Below are positions 15,993 to 24,584 of a stretch of DNA of 46,663 nt, in pieces. Origin of the DNA: JBBQXK01 sp038251625 (GTDB taxonomy: Bacteria > Pseudomonadota > Alphaproteobacteria > Rhodobacterales > Rhodobacteraceae); NCBI GenBank assembly GCA_038251625.1, contig JBBSBE010000016.1:1-46663 (forward strand), read 5' to 3'. The position numbers and the translations under genes are program-made. Position 1 is the first letter of the stretch. The number at the start of each line of letters is the position of its first letter. The notes below the pieces were generated by a model that had not been told where the DNA came from, did no database searches, and was given only the letters and a program-made list of their open reading frames with translations.

Positions 15993-16904
15993 TCAGTATT
16001 TCGACGGCACGTACAATTCCGGCGGCAGCACCGCGCGTTCATAGGCCGGGTTGAAGACGCGTTCCGGCAGCGTGATCTCTTCGTGCGGCACGGGCTCATA
16101 GGGGATCAGACCCAGAAAGTGGTCGATACAATTCAGCCGCGCCCGCTTCTTGTCGTTGCCCTCCACGATGTACCAGGGCGCCTCGGGAATGTTTGTCTGG
16201 GCGAACATCTCTTCCTTGGCCTTGGTATACTGCTCCCACCGCACCCGCGATTGCAGGTCCATGGGCGAAAGCTTCCACTGCTTCATGGGGTCGTGTATCC
16301 GCATCAGGAACCGCATCTGCTGTTCCTCGTCGGTGATCGAGAACCAGTACTTGATCACCTTGATCCCCGACCGCACCAGCATCCGCTCGAACTCGGGCGC
16401 GTCGTGGAAGAACTGCTGGACCTGCGCATCGCTGGCGAAACCCATCACCCGCTCAACCCCCGCACGATTGTACCACGAGCGGTCAAAAAGGACGATCTCG
16501 CCCCCGGCTGGCAGGTGTGGCACGTAGCGCTGGAAATACCACTGGCTGCGTTCGCGGTCGGATGGGGCAGGCAGGGCCACGGTGCGCACCACGCGGGGGT
16601 TCAGGCGCTGTGTGATCCGCTTGATCACGCCGCCCTTGCCCGCAGAATCGCGCCCCTCGAAGATCACCACGATCTTTTCGCGCGTATGGACCACCCAATC
16701 CTGCAGCTTGATCAGCTCTGACTGGATGCGGATCAGGTTCGACAGATAGGCGTGACGGTCCAGCGTGTCGGGATGGCGGTCCTTGTAGAGCCGACCGATC
16801 TCGCGGCTCAGCGTCGCGTCTTCCAGTTCCAGCTCGAATTCCTCGTCGAGCAGATCGGCAAGTTCCGCCGCCAGCCATTCCGCGCCATTGTCCGTATCGT
16901 CCAT
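15993..16904 (-). CDS. ppk2: Polyphosphate kinase 2
   Basis: A 303-residue single-domain PPK2, which transfers phosphate between polyphosphate and nucleotides, usually making NTP or NDP from polyphosphate. The P-loop is GRDSAGKGG (residues 84-92) and the Walker B-type block is LFDRSWYNRAGVERVMGF (from about 139). The lid region and the conserved WKLSPMDLQSR follow. The ATG at 16904 is chosen because the family N-terminus begins here and GGGGAACGG precedes it. It stands alone on the minus strand, upstream of the cyclase, and is divergent from the hemolysin III gene. The subclass (AMP, ADP or GDP specific) cannot be fixed by eye. Confidence 0.93.
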   Translation of the reverse strand: MDDTDNGAEWLAAELADLLDEEFELELEDATLSREIGRLYKDRHPDTLDRHAYLSNLIRIQSELIKLQDWVVHTREKIVVIFEGRDSAGKGGVIKRITQRLNPRVVRTVALPAPSDRERSQWYFQRYVPHLPAGGEIVLFDRSWYNRAGVERVMGFASDAQVQQFFHDAPEFERMLVRSGIKVIKYWFSITDEEQQMRFLMRIHDPMKQWKLSPMDLQSRVRWEQYTKAKEEMFAQTNIPEAPWYIVEGNDKKRARLNCIDHFLGLIPYEPVPHEEITLPERVFNPAYERAVLPPELYVPSKY

Positions 16905-17046
16905 CGCCGTTCCCCGTTTATCCCGTGGCACATCACCACGGCAACATGACGGTTTTGCATCACGGGCGATAGCGCCCGCCGGCCAACGCCACGGGCGTGA
17001 CACCAATGTGCATTGCAGTTGCCACGCGGCCGGTTAGTTTGATGCC

Positions 17047-17691
17047 ATGAGCGCAATCATTCGCCCCGCCTACAGCCGCGCCGAACTGATGTCGGATGCC
17101 GTGGTTCATGTGGCGGGGCTGGCCGCTGTCGCGGGGGCCGTGCCGGTGCTGATCGTGTTGACGGCGCTTCTGCGCGGGGATTCCGCGGCGGTGATCGGCG
17201 CGTCGATCTATGGTGCGACGCTGGTGCTGATGATCCTCTGCTCGGCGCTTTACAACATGGTCCGCGTGCCCGGCTGGACCTGGCTTTTGCGGCGTCTGGA
17301 CCACTCCGCGATCTACCTCAAGATCGCCGGCACCTATACGCCGTTCGCGCTGATCTCGGGTCAGGGTGGTGGGCTGACGATCGGCCTTTGGGGGGCGGCG
17401 CTGTGTGGGGTCGCGATGAAGCTGGCCTCGCCCGCGCGGTTCCGCTGGGTGGCATTGGCGCTCTACCTCGGGATGGGTTGGGCGGGCGTTGTGGCCGGGC
17501 AGTCGATGCTGGCCGTGCTACCCGTGCCGGTGGTGGTGCTGATGGCGGTCGGGGGCGTGCTTTATACGCTGGGGGTCGTGTTCTATCTGTGGGAGCGGCT
17601 GCCCTATCATAACGCGATCTGGCACGTCTTCGTGCTGGCCGCGACGGCCGTGTTTTATGCTGCGGTTGTGGTGCAGGTGGTGGCGGGGTAG
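17047..17691 (+). CDS. Hemolysin III / PAQR family membrane protein (TrhA-like)
   Basis: A 214-residue seven-helix membrane protein of the HlyIII/PAQR superfamily, a group linked to membrane-lipid homeostasis. The DHSAIYLKIAGTYTPF block and the C-terminal WHVFVLAATAVFY are clear. Two positions that are usually His are Asn here: SALYN instead of SxxYH in helix 2, and HNAIWH instead of NHAIWH (as recalled for E. coli YqfA) in helix 7. The family's usual zinc site is therefore probably altered. The Asp in helix 3 is kept. No strong Shine-Dalgarno site is visible at the chosen ATG. Confidence 0.9.
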   Translation: MSAIIRPAYSRAELMSDAVVHVAGLAAVAGAVPVLIVLTALLRGDSAAVIGASIYGATLVLMILCSALYNMVRVPGWTWLLRRLDHSAIYLKIAGTYTPFALISGQGGGLTIGLWGAALCGVAMKLASPARFRWVALALYLGMGWAGVVAGQSMLAVLPVPVVVLMAVGGVLYTLGVVFYLWERLPYHNAIWHVFVLAATAVFYAAVVVQVVAG

Positions 17692-17832
17692 GGCCTCGGT
17701 ACAGACAACTGCAGACGATGCGGTTGTTGGCAGATATGTGCAACCGGGGACCGCGCGCCTTTTTTCCGGGCCAGTTCCGGTTCGCGATGCGCGCAAAGCG
17801 GCGATCGCTTTCCTCGCGCGAATTGACGGCGG

Positions 17833-18834
17833 CTATGGCCCATCTTCCTTCCGCGCATCCAGAAATCCGCTGGCGTGGTTGCCAGAGGCCAGCTTCTCTA
17901 TATCCAGCCCCAGTGACACAGGCTGCGCATTCTGGGCCAGCCTCGCCATTGCCGTGCGCAGGGCCGCGACGGCCTCTTCCACCGACACGGGGGTGAACCT
18001 CAGCGCCGTGCCGGGGCGCGACTGGGCGAGTGCGGGAAGGTCGGCGCGGATGACGGTGCCGATCTTGGGGTACCCGCCGGTGGGCTGGCGGTCGGCCATC
18101 AGGACGATTGGCTGTCCGTCGCCCGGCACCTGGATCGCGCCCATGGCGATGCCGTCCGACACGATGTCATGGCCCTTGGCATGGGCGATCAGTGGCCCGG
18201 TCAGGCGGTATCCCATCCGGTCACTGCGGGGCGATACCTCGTAAATCCCATCGCAAAATGCGGCGAAGCCTGCGTCGGTGAAGGCTTCCGCCTGTGGCCC
18301 GGGCACAAAGCGCATGACGTGTCCGGGGGCGGGTGGGTCGGGCAGGGCCATGGCCCCCGTCTCTGGCCCCGCAGCGCAGGGCAAAAGATCGCCCGCCGCC
18401 AGCGCACCCATCGGCCCGATACCAGAGCGCAGATGGGTGGCAAGGCTTCCCATCACAGGCGGGAGTTCCAGACCGCCTGCTACCGCCAGATACCCCCAGA
18501 CGTGGCTCTTTCCCGCGCGGATGGCCAGCCGCTGGCCCGGGGAAAGAGTCAGCGCCATACGCGTGGGCAGGGGGGTAGCACCCCGCATCGAGAGAAATCC
18601 GGGGGCGCAAAGGCCAACGCGCAGGGGGCCGTCCACCGCCTCCACCTCGATGCCGCCGGGGCCGAATTCCATGCCCGCCACGCCGTCGGGGTTGCCCGCC
18701 AGCCGGTTGGCGGTGCTCTGGCTGATCCAGTCCATCGGCCCAGCGGGCGTCACCCCATAGCGCAGGAATCCGTGCCGCCCGGCATCCTGCACCGTGGCCC
18801 CCGGTCCGGCAAAGATGACGCGAAGCCCGGTCAT
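17833..18834 (-). CDS. pxpC: 5-oxoprolinase subunit C (biotin-dependent carboxyltransferase-like)
   Basis: A 333-residue protein of the KipA/urea-amidolyase C family. Together with PxpA and PxpB it cleaves 5-oxoproline to glutamate with ATP, removing a damage product of glutamine and glutamate. The start is typical (AGPGATVQDAGRHGFLRYGV), followed by GPMDWISQSTANRLAGN and the C-terminal DGIAMGAIQVPGDGQPIVLM and DRQPTGGYPKIG. It is the last gene of pxpABC and overlaps pxpB by four bases. It converges with the hemolysin III gene across a 141-base gap. Confidence 0.94.
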   Translation of the reverse strand: MTGLRVIFAGPGATVQDAGRHGFLRYGVTPAGPMDWISQSTANRLAGNPDGVAGMEFGPGGIEVEAVDGPLRVGLCAPGFLSMRGATPLPTRMALTLSPGQRLAIRAGKSHVWGYLAVAGGLELPPVMGSLATHLRSGIGPMGALAAGDLLPCAAGPETGAMALPDPPAPGHVMRFVPGPQAEAFTDAGFAAFCDGIYEVSPRSDRMGYRLTGPLIAHAKGHDIVSDGIAMGAIQVPGDGQPIVLMADRQPTGGYPKIGTVIRADLPALAQSRPGTALRFTPVSVEEAVAALRTAMARLAQNAQPVSLGLDIEKLASGNHASGFLDARKEDGP

Positions 18835-19541
18835 GCGCGTACCGCCACCGCGTCCCCGGCGTCTGCCCGGGCCTGAAGATGTGTAAACGTGGCAAGGTCT
18901 ACCGGATCGAAGGTCACGCGGTCGCCCACCTCGAGCAGGAACGCCGGATCACGGGCGGGGGCGAACATTGCTTCCGGCGTGCGGCCTAGAATATGCCAGC
19001 CCGAGGGCATGGCACCCCCGGCTATCAGCGCCTGCCCGCCAGCGATGATCAGGCTGCCGCCGGGGATACGGTCACGCGGGCTTTCCCGGCGTGGCAGGGC
19101 CAGCGCCTGCGGCAGACCAGAGAGATAGGCCCAGCCGGGTGCAAAGCCGTACATCGCCAGCCGATAGGTGGCACCCGCGTGCACCTTGACGACTTCGGCT
19201 ACCGAAAGGCCGGTGGCATCGGCCACATGCACCAGATCCTCGCCAAAGTCCGCGTCATAGCAAGCGGGCACGCGCCAGAGCCGCCCTTCGGCTACAGACC
19301 CTTCCCCCCCAAGCGCACCGTCCACCGCTGCGACAAGCGTAGCGCGGTCGACCCGCAGTGGATCGTAGTGGATCATCAGCGAGCGGTAGGTGGGCACAAG
19401 TTCGCGCACGCCTTCGGGAAGTTTGCCTCCAAAGGCTGCATCCAGCGCACGCACCCGCGCGGCAAGCCCGTCTTCGATCCGGTCGCCGAATTCGACCACC
19501 AGCGCGGTTTCGCCTGCATCGAGAAAGCGCACTCCGTTCAT
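18831..19541 (-). CDS. pxpB: 5-oxoprolinase subunit B
   Basis: A 236-residue protein of the KipI/allophanate-hydrolase subunit 1 family, partner of PxpC. Visible signature blocks are VPTYRSLMIHYDPLRVD, VPACYDADFGEDLVHVADAT, and YRLAMYGFAPGWAYLSGLP followed by LPRRESPRDRIPGGSLIIAG. It overlaps both neighbours by four bases (ATGA), so the three subunits are translationally coupled and probably made in fixed ratio. In other bacteria the B/C pair can be called kipI/kipA; the presence of pxpA next door favours the 5-oxoprolinase role. Confidence 0.94.
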   Translation of the reverse strand: MNGVRFLDAGETALVVEFGDRIEDGLAARVRALDAAFGGKLPEGVRELVPTYRSLMIHYDPLRVDRATLVAAVDGALGGEGSVAEGRLWRVPACYDADFGEDLVHVADATGLSVAEVVKVHAGATYRLAMYGFAPGWAYLSGLPQALALPRRESPRDRIPGGSLIIAGGQALIAGGAMPSGWHILGRTPEAMFAPARDPAFLLEVGDRVTFDPVDLATFTHLQARADAGDAVAVRA

Positions 19542-20302
19542 CCCGCGAACGGCGCGATGCGCCAGCCCGCGCCTTCCAGCGCCGCGCGCAGGCTGCGGGC
19601 CAGGGCGACGGCGCCGGGGGTATCGCCATGCAGGCAGATGCTGTCCATCCGCAGGGGGACGCTTGTGCCATCCACAGCGCGGATTGCGCCGCTTTCCAGC
19701 ATGGCGAGCACACGTGCGCAGACATCCGTGGCATCGTGGATCACGGCGCCGGGCTCGGTGCGGGGGACGAGCGTGCCATCCGCGCGGTAGGCCCGGTCAG
19801 CAAAGACCTCGGCGGCGGTGCCGAGGCCCGCCGCTTGCGCCTCTGCCTCGGCGACGGATGCCGCGGGACACAGAAGCATGAGGCCGCCATCCACCGCCCG
19901 CACGGCCCGCGCAACGGCGCGTGCGGCGCCGGCATCCACTGCCGCGAGGTTGTAAAGCGCCCCGTGCGCCTTGACATAGCGGACGCGCGTGCCCGCCAGT
20001 GCCGCCACGCCCATCGCAGCGCCCACTTGCCAGGCCACCATCCGTTCCAGCGCCGCCCCATCCATCGGCACCACCACGCGCCCGAAATTCGTCCGGTCCG
20101 CATAACCGGGATGCGCGCCCGCGCTGACGCCCTGCGCCTTGGCGGTGGTGAAGGCCGCAGCCATCGTGTCTGCGTCCCCGGCGTGGCAACCGCAGGAGAC
20201 GTTGGCCGAGCTGACCAAGCCCAGCATCGCGGCATCGTCACCGACGCCTTCGCCAAGGTCAGCATTAAGGTCGACCGACCGCACGGCCCCGTTTTCCCGC
20301 AT
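19538..20302 (-). CDS. pxpA: 5-oxoprolinase subunit A (LamB/YcsF family)
   Basis: A 254-residue LamB/YcsF-family protein that starts the ATP-dependent 5-oxoprolinase reaction with PxpBC. Diagnostic motifs are VDLNADLGEGVGDDAAMLGL, SANVSCGCHAGDADTM, GVSAGAHPGYADRTNFGR, VKAHGALYN, and SICLHGDTPGAVALAR near the C-terminus. The ATG at 20302 has AAAGGAG about ten bases upstream; the frame is open further upstream, but only antisense to the DUF1989 gene. It is the first gene of pxpABC, divergent from the DUF1989 gene with only 60 bases between, so a shared control region is likely. Confidence 0.95.
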   Translation of the reverse strand: MRENGAVRSVDLNADLGEGVGDDAAMLGLVSSANVSCGCHAGDADTMAAAFTTAKAQGVSAGAHPGYADRTNFGRVVVPMDGAALERMVAWQVGAAMGVAALAGTRVRYVKAHGALYNLAAVDAGAARAVARAVRAVDGGLMLLCPAASVAEAEAQAAGLGTAAEVFADRAYRADGTLVPRTEPGAVIHDATDVCARVLAMLESGAIRAVDGTSVPLRMDSICLHGDTPGAVALARSLRAALEGAGWRIAPFAG

Positions 20303-20362
20303 CGCTTTCCCGCTCCTTTCGTCTAGCATCCCGGCCAAACCCGCAACGTCAAGGATCACCCT

Positions 20363-21217
20363 ATGACCGATTGGCCCGATTTCCCAGAACCTGCCGATGC
20401 TGCCCGGCGCCGTGCCGCTGCGCCGGTGATCACCTATCCGGTCACGGCCCTTGATGCGCCCGATGCCGCGTTCTACGCCCGTGCGCGCGACGGGATGGTG
20501 CTGACGGAAACATTGACCGTTCCACCCCGCGATGCCCGCGCCTTTCGGGTGCCTGCAGGGCATTTTTTCCGGATCGTCAGCAAAGATGGCCCGCAGGTGG
20601 GCGATCTGAACCTTTGGAACGCCAACAACCCGGCCGAGCGGTTCTTCAGCGGCAAGACCCGGGCGCTGCATGGCACGCATGTCACCACGGGCCACAGGCT
20701 GTGGAGCGTGATGCCCTATTTGCGGCCGATGGCCACGATCACGGCGGATACACTCGGCTGGTATGGGTTCGATGCCGATGGGGCGGGGGTTCATGATGTG
20801 ATCGGCACCCGCTGCGACCCTTATACCAACCGGCTGCTGACTGGCGGCGAGTACCACCACTGCTGCCATTCCAACCTGTCGCGCGCCTATGCGCGCGCCA
20901 GCGGATTGCCCGTGCAGGAGGCCGAGATACAGGTTCACGACGTGTTGAACGTGTTCATGGCCACAGGGTTTACCCGCGACACCCACCAGTATTTCATGAA
21001 GGCCAGCCCCGTGCGCCCCGGCGACTACATCGAGTTTTTCGCCGAGATCGAGCTTCTTGCCGCCCTGTCCGCCTGCCCCGGCGGCGATTGCGGGGCCAGC
21101 CATTCCAGCGATACCGCGCCCTGCCATCCCCTGACGGTGGAGGTCTATGCGCCGGCAACGTTGCAAGGCTGGCAGCCGCCCGCCCCCAGCGCCTATTCCC
21201 GGACACATGGGATGTGA
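20363..21217 (+). CDS. DUF1989 (urea carboxylase-associated type) protein
   Basis: A 284-residue DUF1989 protein. Members accompany urea carboxylase or amino-acid catabolic genes, and their biochemical role is not settled. Recognisable blocks are VPAGHFFRIVSKDGPQVGDL (from about residue 54), the cysteine-containing IGTRCDPYTNRLLTGGEYHH followed by CCHSNL, and the C-terminal ALSACPGGDCGASHSS. The conserved Cys and His residues would suit metal binding. AAGGATCACCC precedes the ATG. It is divergent from pxpA, which suggests a link to 5-oxoproline or related amide use. Confidence 0.88.
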   Translation: MTDWPDFPEPADAARRRAAAPVITYPVTALDAPDAAFYARARDGMVLTETLTVPPRDARAFRVPAGHFFRIVSKDGPQVGDLNLWNANNPAERFFSGKTRALHGTHVTTGHRLWSVMPYLRPMATITADTLGWYGFDADGAGVHDVIGTRCDPYTNRLLTGGEYHHCCHSNLSRAYARASGLPVQEAEIQVHDVLNVFMATGFTRDTHQYFMKASPVRPGDYIEFFAEIELLAALSACPGGDCGASHSSDTAPCHPLTVEVYAPATLQGWQPPAPSAYSRTHGM

Positions 21218-21284
21218 ACGGCCGGGGGGTTTTCTTTCGGCCCGAATCCCCGCTCTATGCGTTCAACCATAGCGAGAGGCTCCG

Positions 21285-22688
21285 ATGACCCAATCTCAGA
21301 TCGGCCTGATCGGCCTTGGCACCATGGGGGCGGCGCTGGCGTTGAACATCGCCGAAAAAGGCTTTCCCATCGCGGTCTGGAACCGGACAGGATCGGTGAC
21401 AAAGGCGTTCCATACCGATGCCGGTGACCTTGCCGCGCGCATCACCCCGACGGATTCGCTGCGCGCGCTGGTGGCCGCCATCGCGCCGCCGCGCGCCATC
21501 ATCCTGATGGTGCCGGCCGGGCAGGCGGTGGACGACCAGATCGCCGCCCTTGCGCCGCTGCTGGGTGACGGTGACATCATCATCGACGCGGGTAACGCCA
21601 ATTTCCACGATACCAACCGCCGCGCGGCCGCCGATGGCCCGGGCGTGATGGGCATCGGCGTGTCGGGCGGGGAAGAGGGCGCGCGGCACGGGCCGTCGAT
21701 CATGGGGGGCGGCAAGCGGGCGGATTGGGACCGCGTGGCCCCGATCCTGACGGCCATTTCCGCGCGGGCCGAGGATGGCACGCCTTGCGCCACCTGGATG
21801 GGTGAGGCGGGCGCCGGGCATTTCGTGAAGGCCGTCCACAACGGCATCGAATACGCCGACATGCAGATGATCGCCGAAGTCTATGGCGTGATGCGGGACG
21901 GGATGGGGATGGCTGCCCGCGAGATTGCCGAGACGTTCCGTGGCTGGAACAAGGGCCCCCTGCAATCCTACCTGATCGAGATCGCGGGAGATGTAGCGGC
22001 GGCGAAAGACCCGCTGACCGGCGCCCCGATGCTGGACGTGATCCGCGATGCGGCGGGGCAGAAGGGGACGGGGCGATGGACGGCCATCGAGGCACAGCAC
22101 CTTGGCGCTGCGATCCCGGTGATCGAGGCGGCGGTGATGGCGCGCAACGTATCGGCCCAGGTCGAGGCGCGGGCGGCGGGCGAGGCGCGGTTCGGCCCGG
22201 CCCCGCAGGCGCTGGCGGGCGCGTTGGACAGCGAGGCGCTGGAAGCCGCGCTGATGGCGGGCAAGATCCTGTGCTACGCGCAGGGCTTTGCGATGATGGA
22301 CGCGGCGGCTAGAGCGTTCGACTGGGCGCTGCCGATGGCAGATATCGCGCGGGTCTGGCGCGCGGGCTGCATCATCCGGTCGGACATGCTGAACGACATG
22401 GCCGAAGCGTTGACGGATGCGCCCCATCGCAACCTGATCCTTGCGCCCTTCTTTGCCGACCGTCTGGAAGCGGCGCTTCCCGCGCTGCGGCGGGTGGTGT
22501 CTGCCGGGGCGCTGAACGGGCTGGCCCTGCCTGCGCTTTCTGCGGGACTTGCGTGGTTTGATCTGGCGCGCACGGCGCGGGGCACCGCCAACATGATCCA
22601 GGCGCAACGCGATTTCTTTGGCGCCCACGGATTTGACCGGCTGGACGGTGCCGACCGACACCACGGCCCATGGGGCACCCATGGCTGA
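21285..22688 (+). CDS. gnd: 6-phosphogluconate dehydrogenase, decarboxylating
   Basis: A 467-residue enzyme converting 6-phosphogluconate to ribulose 5-phosphate and CO2 with NADP+, in the oxidative pentose phosphate pathway. It has the N-terminal Rossmann motif GLGTMG (about residues 10-15), IIDAGNANFHDT, GVSGGEEGARHGPSIMGGG, the catalytic Lys/Asn block GAGHFVKAVHNGIEYADMQM, and the C-terminal ANMIQAQRDFFGAHGFDRLD with the substrate-binding tail HGPWGTHG. Length is usual for the long form. GAGAGG precedes the ATG. ThuA-like and Gfo/Idh genes follow closely, so all three may be cotranscribed. Confidence 0.97.
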   Translation: MTQSQIGLIGLGTMGAALALNIAEKGFPIAVWNRTGSVTKAFHTDAGDLAARITPTDSLRALVAAIAPPRAIILMVPAGQAVDDQIAALAPLLGDGDIIIDAGNANFHDTNRRAAADGPGVMGIGVSGGEEGARHGPSIMGGGKRADWDRVAPILTAISARAEDGTPCATWMGEAGAGHFVKAVHNGIEYADMQMIAEVYGVMRDGMGMAAREIAETFRGWNKGPLQSYLIEIAGDVAAAKDPLTGAPMLDVIRDAAGQKGTGRWTAIEAQHLGAAIPVIEAAVMARNVSAQVEARAAGEARFGPAPQALAGALDSEALEAALMAGKILCYAQGFAMMDAAARAFDWALPMADIARVWRAGCIIRSDMLNDMAEALTDAPHRNLILAPFFADRLEAALPALRRVVSAGALNGLALPALSAGLAWFDLARTARGTANMIQAQRDFFGAHGFDRLDGADRHHGPWGTHG

Positions 22689-22703
22689 ACCGAGGAGGTG
22701 ACC

Positions 22704-23489
22704 ATGCCGATCCGCACCATCGTCTGGGGGGAGAATGTCCACGAAGGCACGAACGCCACCGTTGCGGGTCTTTACCCCAAGGGGATGCATGGTGCGATTG
22801 CAGACGCGCTGAATGCAGACCCTGCCATCGCTGCCACCACCGCCATCCTGCAGGACCCCGACCATGGGCTGACCGCAGCGCGGCTGGCCGAAACCGATGT
22901 GCTGGTTTGGTGGGGCCATGCCGCGCATGGCGAGGTGCAGGACGCGGTGGTGGAGCGGGTGGTCGAGGCCGTCTGGGGTGGCATGGGCGCGATCTTTCTG
23001 CATTCGGCGCATTTCGCCAAACCTTTCAAGCGCCTGATGGGCACGCCCTGCAATCTGACGTGGCGCGAGGCGGGCGAGCGCGAGCGGTTGTGGTTGACCT
23101 CGCGCCACCACCCCATCGCCGCCGGTTTGCCCGATCATTTCGAGCTTGAGACGGAGGAGATGTATGGCGAGCCCTTCGGCGTGCCCGAACCGATGGAGAC
23201 GGTGTTCGTCAGCTGGTTTCAGGGGGGCGAGGTATTCCGCTCCGGCCTAACCTGGCGGCGGGGGGCGGGGAACGTGTTTTACTTCCGCCCCGGTCACGAA
23301 ACCTATCCCACCTATCATGATCCCAACGTGCAGATGGTGCTGCGCAACGCGGTGAAATGGGCGCAGAACGCAGCCCCGCGCATCCTGAACCCCGGCGACG
23401 CACCGAATGTGCCCGTCGAGCGGGCGCTGGAGCCGATCACCGAACGGGGTCCGCGCCTGCACAAGGACGGCGAAGAGGGGCTACGATAG
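22704..23489 (+). CDS. ThuA domain protein
   Basis: A 261-residue ThuA-like protein with a class I glutamine-amidotransferase-like fold. Such proteins are linked to trehalose or other sugar use, with an uncertain reaction. Visible blocks are RTIVWGENVHEGTNATVAGL, DVLVWWGHAAHGEVQDAVVE, IFLHSAHFAKPFKRLMG and VFYFRPGHETYPTYHDPNVQ. The ATG at 22704 is chosen for GAGGAGG at ideal distance; a GTG two codons earlier lies within that site. It begins 15 bases after gnd and is followed after one base by a Gfo/Idh/MocA gene, the usual partner of ThuA proteins. Confidence 0.9.
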   Translation: MPIRTIVWGENVHEGTNATVAGLYPKGMHGAIADALNADPAIAATTAILQDPDHGLTAARLAETDVLVWWGHAAHGEVQDAVVERVVEAVWGGMGAIFLHSAHFAKPFKRLMGTPCNLTWREAGERERLWLTSRHHPIAAGLPDHFELETEEMYGEPFGVPEPMETVFVSWFQGGEVFRSGLTWRRGAGNVFYFRPGHETYPTYHDPNVQMVLRNAVKWAQNAAPRILNPGDAPNVPVERALEPITERGPRLHKDGEEGLR

Positions 23490-23490
23490 T

Positions 23491-24549
23491 ATGCCCGCGC
23501 CCGTCCGCCTTTTGATCCTTGGCACCGGCAACATGGGCCATTCCCACGCCGAGGCTTTTGCGGCCATTCCCGGCGTCACGCTGGCGGGCGGCGTCGACCC
23601 CCGCCCCGATGTCCTGGCCGAGTTCCGTGCCCGGCACGCGATCCCCCAAGGTTTTCCAACGCTTGACGAGGCGTTGGCATGGGGCGGGTTCGACGCCGTG
23701 GCCAACGTCACGCCCGATGCGGCGCACCACTCCACCACCTTGCCTATCCTCGCCGCACGCAAACACATCCTGTGCGAAAAGCCACTTGCCACGTCCGAGG
23801 CGCATGCTGACGAGATGGCGGCGGCGGCTGCCCGCGCGGGCGTGGTGGCCATGGTCAACCTGACCTATCGCAACGGCCCCGCCTTGCAGCGTGCGGCACA
23901 GATGGTGGCCGAGGGGGCCATCGGCACGGTGCGGCAATTCGAGGCGTCCTACCTGCAAAGCTGGCTGACGCAACCCGCGTGGGGTGACTGGCGAGAGACG
24001 CCGGGGATGCTGTGGCGGCTTTCCACCGCGCATGGATCGAAGGGGGTGCTGGGGGATGTCGGGATCCATATCCTCGACTTCGCCACCTTTGCCGCGGGGC
24101 TGCCGGTGGCAGAGGTTTCTTGCATGCTCGCCACGTTTGACAAGGCGCCGGGCGGTCGGATCGGGCCCTATGTTCTGGACGCCAATGACAGCGCAACCAT
24201 GCAGGTGCGGCTTCAGGGCGGCGCTCTTGGAACGGTCGTGGCCACCCGCATGGCCTCGGGTCACATCAACGACCTGCGTCTGCGGCTCTTTGGTGACAGG
24301 GGCGGGCTGGACGTGAGCTATGAGCGGGGCATCAGCGCGCTGCGTGCCTGCCTTGCCCCGGACCTCACGTCGGCCACGTGGTCCGACATTCCGCTTGCAC
24401 CGGTTCCCACGGTCTTTGAACGCTTCATCGCGGCGATCCGGGGCGAGGGGCCGGCAGTGCCCGACTTTGCCCGAGGGGCCGCCCTTCAGCGCCTGCTCGA
24501 CCGGGCAGAACAATCCGCGGCAGGGCGTGGGGTGGCGCTGGCGGTCTGA
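23491..24549 (+). CDS. Gfo/Idh/MocA family oxidoreductase
   Basis: A 352-residue NAD(P)-dependent sugar or inositol dehydrogenase-type enzyme. The Rossmann motif ILGTGNMGHSHAEAF is at residues about 8-22 and the catalytic-lysine block ILCEKPLATS at about 93-102. The C-terminal domain has LGDVGIHILDFATFAAGLPV with the usual Asp/His pair. The ATG lies one base after the stop of the ThuA-like gene, so they are coupled. They may form a small sugar-oxidation module, as in thuAB-like pairs. The substrate is unknown. Confidence 0.92.
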   Translation: MPAPVRLLILGTGNMGHSHAEAFAAIPGVTLAGGVDPRPDVLAEFRARHAIPQGFPTLDEALAWGGFDAVANVTPDAAHHSTTLPILAARKHILCEKPLATSEAHADEMAAAAARAGVVAMVNLTYRNGPALQRAAQMVAEGAIGTVRQFEASYLQSWLTQPAWGDWRETPGMLWRLSTAHGSKGVLGDVGIHILDFATFAAGLPVAEVSCMLATFDKAPGGRIGPYVLDANDSATMQVRLQGGALGTVVATRMASGHINDLRLRLFGDRGGLDVSYERGISALRACLAPDLTSATWSDIPLAPVPTVFERFIAAIRGEGPAVPDFARGAALQRLLDRAEQSAAGRGVALAV

Positions 24550-24584
24550 GTGCAGATCGATGGCCGTCGCCCCTTGCCCCCGGG

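Noticed and set aside
17692..17832. Terminator between the hemolysin III gene and pxpC
   Set aside because: A T-run follows a GC-rich stretch near 17750-17766, but I could not draw a convincing stem.
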